Shown piece after piece: positions 6,310 through 8,101 of a DNA stretch of 8,101 nucleotides. Each line of letters begins with the position of its first letter. The first letter of the stretch is position 1. Below the pieces are notes generated by a model. It was not told where the DNA came from. It did no database searches and saw only the letters and a list, made by a program, of their open reading frames with translations. Source of the DNA: Bacteroidia bacterium (GTDB lineage Bacteria > Bacteroidota > Bacteroidia > Bacteroidales > Marinifilaceae); the NCBI GenBank assembly GCA_025999735.1, contig BNXR01000087.1, positions 1-8,101 of the forward strand, in the 5' to 3' direction. The position numbers were made by a program, and so were the translations under genes.

Positions 6310-6879
6310 GCAAAAAATTCGGTCTATTTCTTCTTTGGGAATATAGACAAAGTTTCCTATTTGTCTTTGTGGTATGGAGTTTCGAGAAATGGTCGCCCTT
6401 AGCGTGTGGCGCGTGATGTCGTATTTTTCTGTGACTTCATTTAGCGTGTAACATTCGTTTTGTGAATAGTACATTTTTATGGGTTGGTCTTCCAATGCGA
6501 TGGGTGCGGGTGTTGCGACTGCGGTTGGTCTGTTCGCTATCGGCGTAAATCTTTCTTCCATGTCTTCACGGCTTATCCTTATTAGTCGCTCGCCTAAGTT
6601 GATGGCAGGGATTTTGCCTTTGCGTACAAGTCTATAAATGGTGTCTTTTGAGATGCCAAATTGCTGTACCGCTTCGGGTATTGTGATGTGGGTGCGGTCG
6701 GGCGGTAGGTTGTCGATAATTCTTTGTTGCCTCGCCTTTTCGATGTTTCCCTTTTTCTTGTCGTTGTTTACTTTTGTAATACACGCCAAAGAACAGTAGC
6801 GCGTGATGACCGTCTTTGCCTCAAAAGTCTTTCCACAGTATTCACAGATTTTCGGAATTTTCATTTTGCTATGTGCCAT
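6304..6879 (-). CDS. Double helix-turn-helix DNA-binding protein with N-terminal Cys4 motif (excisionase / MerR-like)
   Basis: 191 codons from ATG 6877-6879. The N-terminus has C12-x2-C15 and C29-x3-C33 (ICEYCGKTF ... RYCSLAC), a likely zinc-binding knuckle. Two HTH_17 (excisionase/MerR-like) units follow: residues ~65-111 (ITIPEAVQQFGISKDTIYRL, then KGKIPAINLGERLIRI) and ~144-189 (YTLNEVTEKYDITRHTLRA, then IPQRQIGNFVYIPKEEI), joined by a Pro/Ala-rich linker at ~112-135. Proteins of this build usually sit beside tyrosine recombinases in Bacteroidetes integrative elements and probably bind DNA to direct recombination or control the element's genes. Here it precedes the truncated recombinase on the same strand by 40 bp, so the two were probably co-transcribed. 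It looks intact. No clear Shine-Dalgarno is seen. The exact role is inferred from family and neighbours. Confidence 0.82.
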   Translation of the reverse strand: MAHSKMKIPKICEYCGKTFEAKTVITRYCSLACITKVNNDKKKGNIEKARQQRIIDNLPPDRTHITIPEAVQQFGISKDTIYRLVRKGKIPAINLGERLIRISREDMEERFTPIANRPTAVATPAPIALEDQPIKMYYSQNECYTLNEVTEKYDITRHTLRATISRNSIPQRQIGNFVYIPKEEIDRIFCK

Positions 6880-6914
6880 AATATTAATGTTTTAGTAGTT
6901 AATACAACCTATAT

Positions 6915-6931
6915 TTCTGTATCGTACAGAA
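6915..6931. promoter_or_regulatory. Operator-like palindrome upstream of the double-HTH gene
   Basis: TTCTGTA-TCG-TACAGAA is a perfect 7-bp dyad around three bases, lying 36-52 bp upstream of the HTH gene's ATG. Position and symmetry suit a dimeric repressor site, perhaps for the HTH protein itself. On the forward strand it is followed by seven T, so it could also act as a weak terminator for forward transcription. Confidence 0.4.
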
Positions 6932-7101
6932 TTTTTTTTACCTATTTTCATTTGTCAGAGGAAAATATTACTTTTGCGCGAGAAGTGGAAAAGTTTGTCC
7001 AGTGTAGAAGGTCGGTTTTTTGTTAGTATTTGGGACAGTCAATACGTTGGTATGACTACGTTGTAAGTGTTTGTATTACACCTCTTGTAACATTTCCGCT
7101 A

Positions 7102-7109
7102 CAAAGATA
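7102..7109 (-). promoter_or_regulatory. Possible reverse-strand -7 promoter box
   Basis: CAAAGATA on the given strand reads TATCTTTG on the reverse, a match to TAnnTTTG. It would start a transcript near 7095 with a leader of about 215 nt before the double-HTH gene, passing through the palindrome at 6915-6931. No TTG is visible at the expected upstream distance. Confidence 0.35.
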
Positions 7110-7392
7110 CACTATTATATCTATATATTACTATAAATAACAAGAAATTTTCAAAATACTTTTTTCGGTAATAAGTTGATATATCGAGTTTTAACTATAT
7201 ATCGCTATATGAAATTTGAGGGACTGAGGTTAAATAGTCTATTACCTTGTTTTGTAAAGATACTGCTTATAGTTGTTATTTGTGGCTGTAGGCATCGGCA
7301 AAGGGTTTCTGTTGCCTCAATTTCTCTCCCTTCGGTGGTTGTTATTCTGCCTATAAATCTTGACACTACACATCATTATAAACCAAATTCCA

Positions 7393-7420
7393 CGAGAAAT
7401 TGCTGTCTCAGCAATTTTCG
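7393..7420. repeat. Hairpin, 9-bp perfect arms
   Basis: AAATTGCTG (7397-7405) pairs with CAGCAATTT (7409-7417) around TCT; a further CG/CG pair flanks a one-base bulge. No T-run follows on either strand, so it is not an ordinary terminator. Confidence 0.6.
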
Positions 7421-7436
7421 TAAGGAGTTCTGAAAT

Positions 7437-7500
7437 TCTGTAAATCAGCGTTGGACAGGTCAACCCTCTGCGAAGCACCTTAGTTTATGTCTGTAAATCA
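7437..7500. repeat. 11-bp direct repeat TCTGTAAATCA
   Basis: Identical 11-mers occur at 7437-7447 and 7490-7500, 53 bp apart, in DNA without a supported gene. Significance is unknown. Confidence 0.5.
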
Positions 7501-7522
7501 ATTCTGATGTGGTTTGGCGCGC

Positions 7523-7574
7523 GTTTTTGACCCTTCATTACGCCCAACCCTGTAATGACGCCCCTTTCAAAAAC
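7523..7574. repeat. Nested palindrome
   Basis: Outer arms GTTTTTGA (7523-7530) and TCAAAAAC (7567-7574) enclose inner arms TCATTAC (7535-7541) and GTAATGA (7552-7558). Both are perfect and share a centre of symmetry to within a few bases, so the 52-bp segment can fold into one long interrupted stem. Confidence 0.6.
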
Positions 7575-7649
7575 CGTGACAAACCGTTTAGCAATATAGC
7601 CGTGTGCGGACGTAGTGGTGGCTTTGGTTTTATGATGATGATGGATTTT

Positions 7650-7694
7650 GCGGGAAATAACTCAAAATCTTCATTGATTTTTAGTTATTCTCGC
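7650..7694. repeat. Long hairpin, ~18 bp stem
   Basis: The left arm (7650-7669, starting GCGGGAAATAACT) pairs with the right arm (7676-7694, ending AGTTATTCTCGC) around a six-base loop, with one mismatch, one G-U and one bulged A. It is the strongest stem in the last kilobase and the first of three back-to-back stems. Confidence 0.7.
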
Positions 7695-7698
7695 CTCT

Positions 7699-7763
7699 GG
7701 GCAGAAAAAGCTCGCCTTAGCGAGATCCTTTCTGACCACTGCCCGAAGGGTAGTTCGCCCTTC
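7699..7763. repeat. Two adjoining GC-rich hairpins
   Basis: The first is nested: GGGCA (7699-7703) with TGCCC (7740-7744), or CAGAAA (7702-7707) with TTTCTG (7729-7734), enclosing CTCGC-CTTA-GCGAG (7711-7724). The second follows directly: GAAGGG (7745-7750) with CCCTTC (7758-7763) around a seven-base loop. A short spacer and then seven A follow at about 7769. Together with the preceding stem, about 115 nt are almost fully paired. Confidence 0.65.
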
Positions 7764-7808
7764 ACGACAAAAAAATAAATTTCCCTTTTTCCGCCATTAT
7801 CCCCCAAA

Positions 7809-8096
7809 GTGGAATATACTCCCCCCAAAAAAAAGGAAAGGATTTTTCTTTTTTTTCGTGGAGGGCGTTTCTTAAAAATGCGCGTCCCGCGCTCCCCTTT
7901 CCTCTATACACTGCAAGTTGCCATGAACGTCGGTAGTTGCAACGACCGGCACGACAAATGCAAAAAAAAAATCCGGCTTTACGAGATTTTAAGACTTTTT
8001 GGCCTTTTCGTGTCGGGCGTATCTACCAATGTGAGCCTCGAACACCCCTCTCTATTAGGGGTGGCGGTCGGGGACGTGGTTGAAGCGTTAAATTAG
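7809..8096 (+). CDS. Small uncharacterised open reading frame, doubtful
   Basis: 95 codons with no domain I recognise. The first third is low complexity (PPKKKERIFLFF) and is read through an A8/T8 hairpin. The last two thirds (from LYTLQVAMNVGS to VVEALN) are more protein-like, and an in-frame ATG at 7878 could be an alternative start. No promoter box or Shine-Dalgarno is evident, and a second hairpin (8043-8063) overlaps the 3' part. It could be a chance frame through structured DNA. Confidence 0.2.
   Translation: MEYTPPKKKERIFLFFRGGRFLKMRVPRSPFLYTLQVAMNVGSCNDRHDKCKKKIRLYEILRLFGLFVSGVSTNVSLEHPSLLGVAVGDVVEALN
7827..7856. repeat. A8/T8 hairpin
   Basis: A8 then GGAAA (7827-7839) pairs with TTTTC then T8 (7844-7856) over 13 bp, with one G-U pair and a four-base loop. 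A weaker outer CTCC/GGAG pairing flanks it. Because it ends in a T-run on the forward strand and, by symmetry, on the reverse, it could act as a bidirectional terminator. Confidence 0.5.
8043..8063. repeat. Hairpin CACCCCT / AGGGGTG
   Basis: Perfect 7-bp arms (8043-8049 and 8057-8063) around a seven-base loop. No T-run follows. It is the last of a series of stems that begins at 7393. Confidence 0.55.
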
Positions 8097-8101
8097 TAGT
8101 A

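Larger units (their letters stand above)
6880..7392. other. Non-coding upstream region, AT-rich
   Basis: No gene is supported on either strand. About 7101-7210 is very AT-rich, with TATATCTATATATTAC-type tracts and the 8-mer ATATATCG repeated 18 bases apart (7179-7186 and 7197-7204). A forward TACTTTTG at 6969-6976 fits the -7 consensus but has no well-placed TTG and no gene to serve. The region may hold the element's regulatory or recombination sites, but no attachment core can be recognised. Confidence 0.5.

Noticed and set aside
7176..7433. Forward 85-codon frame
   Set aside because: It starts in AT-rich DNA without promoter or ribosome-binding signals, contains the 7393-7420 hairpin and matches no family I recognise.
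7509..7778. Forward 89-codon frame
   Set aside because: Most of it is translation of the nested palindrome and the three adjoining hairpins, with a run of four Met; no start signals or domain.
5484..8101. A complete integrative element
   Set aside because: Only a truncated recombinase and one regulator are visible; no catalytic domain, attachment duplication or transfer genes can be found in the window.

Overview
The window looks like an accessory region of a Bacteroidota (probably Bacteroidales) genome. The support is indirect but consistent: TAnnTTTG-type promoter boxes, start codons without a clear Shine-Dalgarno in the forward genes, a Bacteroidetes-type tyrosine recombinase with its customary tandem-HTH partner, and a secreted protein built from Listeria-Bacteroides, YDG and MBG repeats. 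No species can be named.

Layout. Positions 1-435 are the 3' end of a PD-(D/E)XK (Rpn / PDDEXK_2) nuclease-family gene. Positions 441-722 hold two complete copies and one interrupted copy of a ~79-bp repeat with three small hairpins. A promoter (756-785) precedes a complete second Rpn-family gene (830-1789), whose last codons and stop are themselves a fourth copy of the repeat. A non-coding stretch (1790-2332) holds a strong intrinsic terminator, a short duplication resembling adhesin coding DNA, the fifth repeat copy and a promoter. A GC-rich gene for a very large secreted repeat protein (2333-5575) follows. It has a signal peptide, a glycine-rich beta-helix-like region, one Listeria-Bacteroides repeat and YDG/MBG/Ig-like domains. 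It runs abruptly into the opposite-strand 3' end of a tyrosine recombinase gene (5484-6263, minus). That recombinase has lost its catalytic domain, so both genes are cut at the same point, near 5486-5495. Upstream of the recombinase, on the same strand, is a zinc-finger-like plus double-HTH DNA-binding protein (6304-6879, minus), which has an operator-like palindrome in front of it. The last 1.2 kb (6880-8101) has no convincing gene but is full of inverted repeats.

How it may fit together. The HTH gene and the recombinase look like the int/xis-type end of an integrated element, now broken by a deletion, rearrangement or assembly join inside the adhesin gene. The two Rpn-family genes fit the same picture of a plastic genome. 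The small palindromic repeat is the most unusual item. It occurs five times in one orientation, keeps its hairpins while their sequences change, and in one place supplies the C-terminus and stop codon of a nuclease gene. The hairpin cluster at 7393-8063 is the second region worth structural study.
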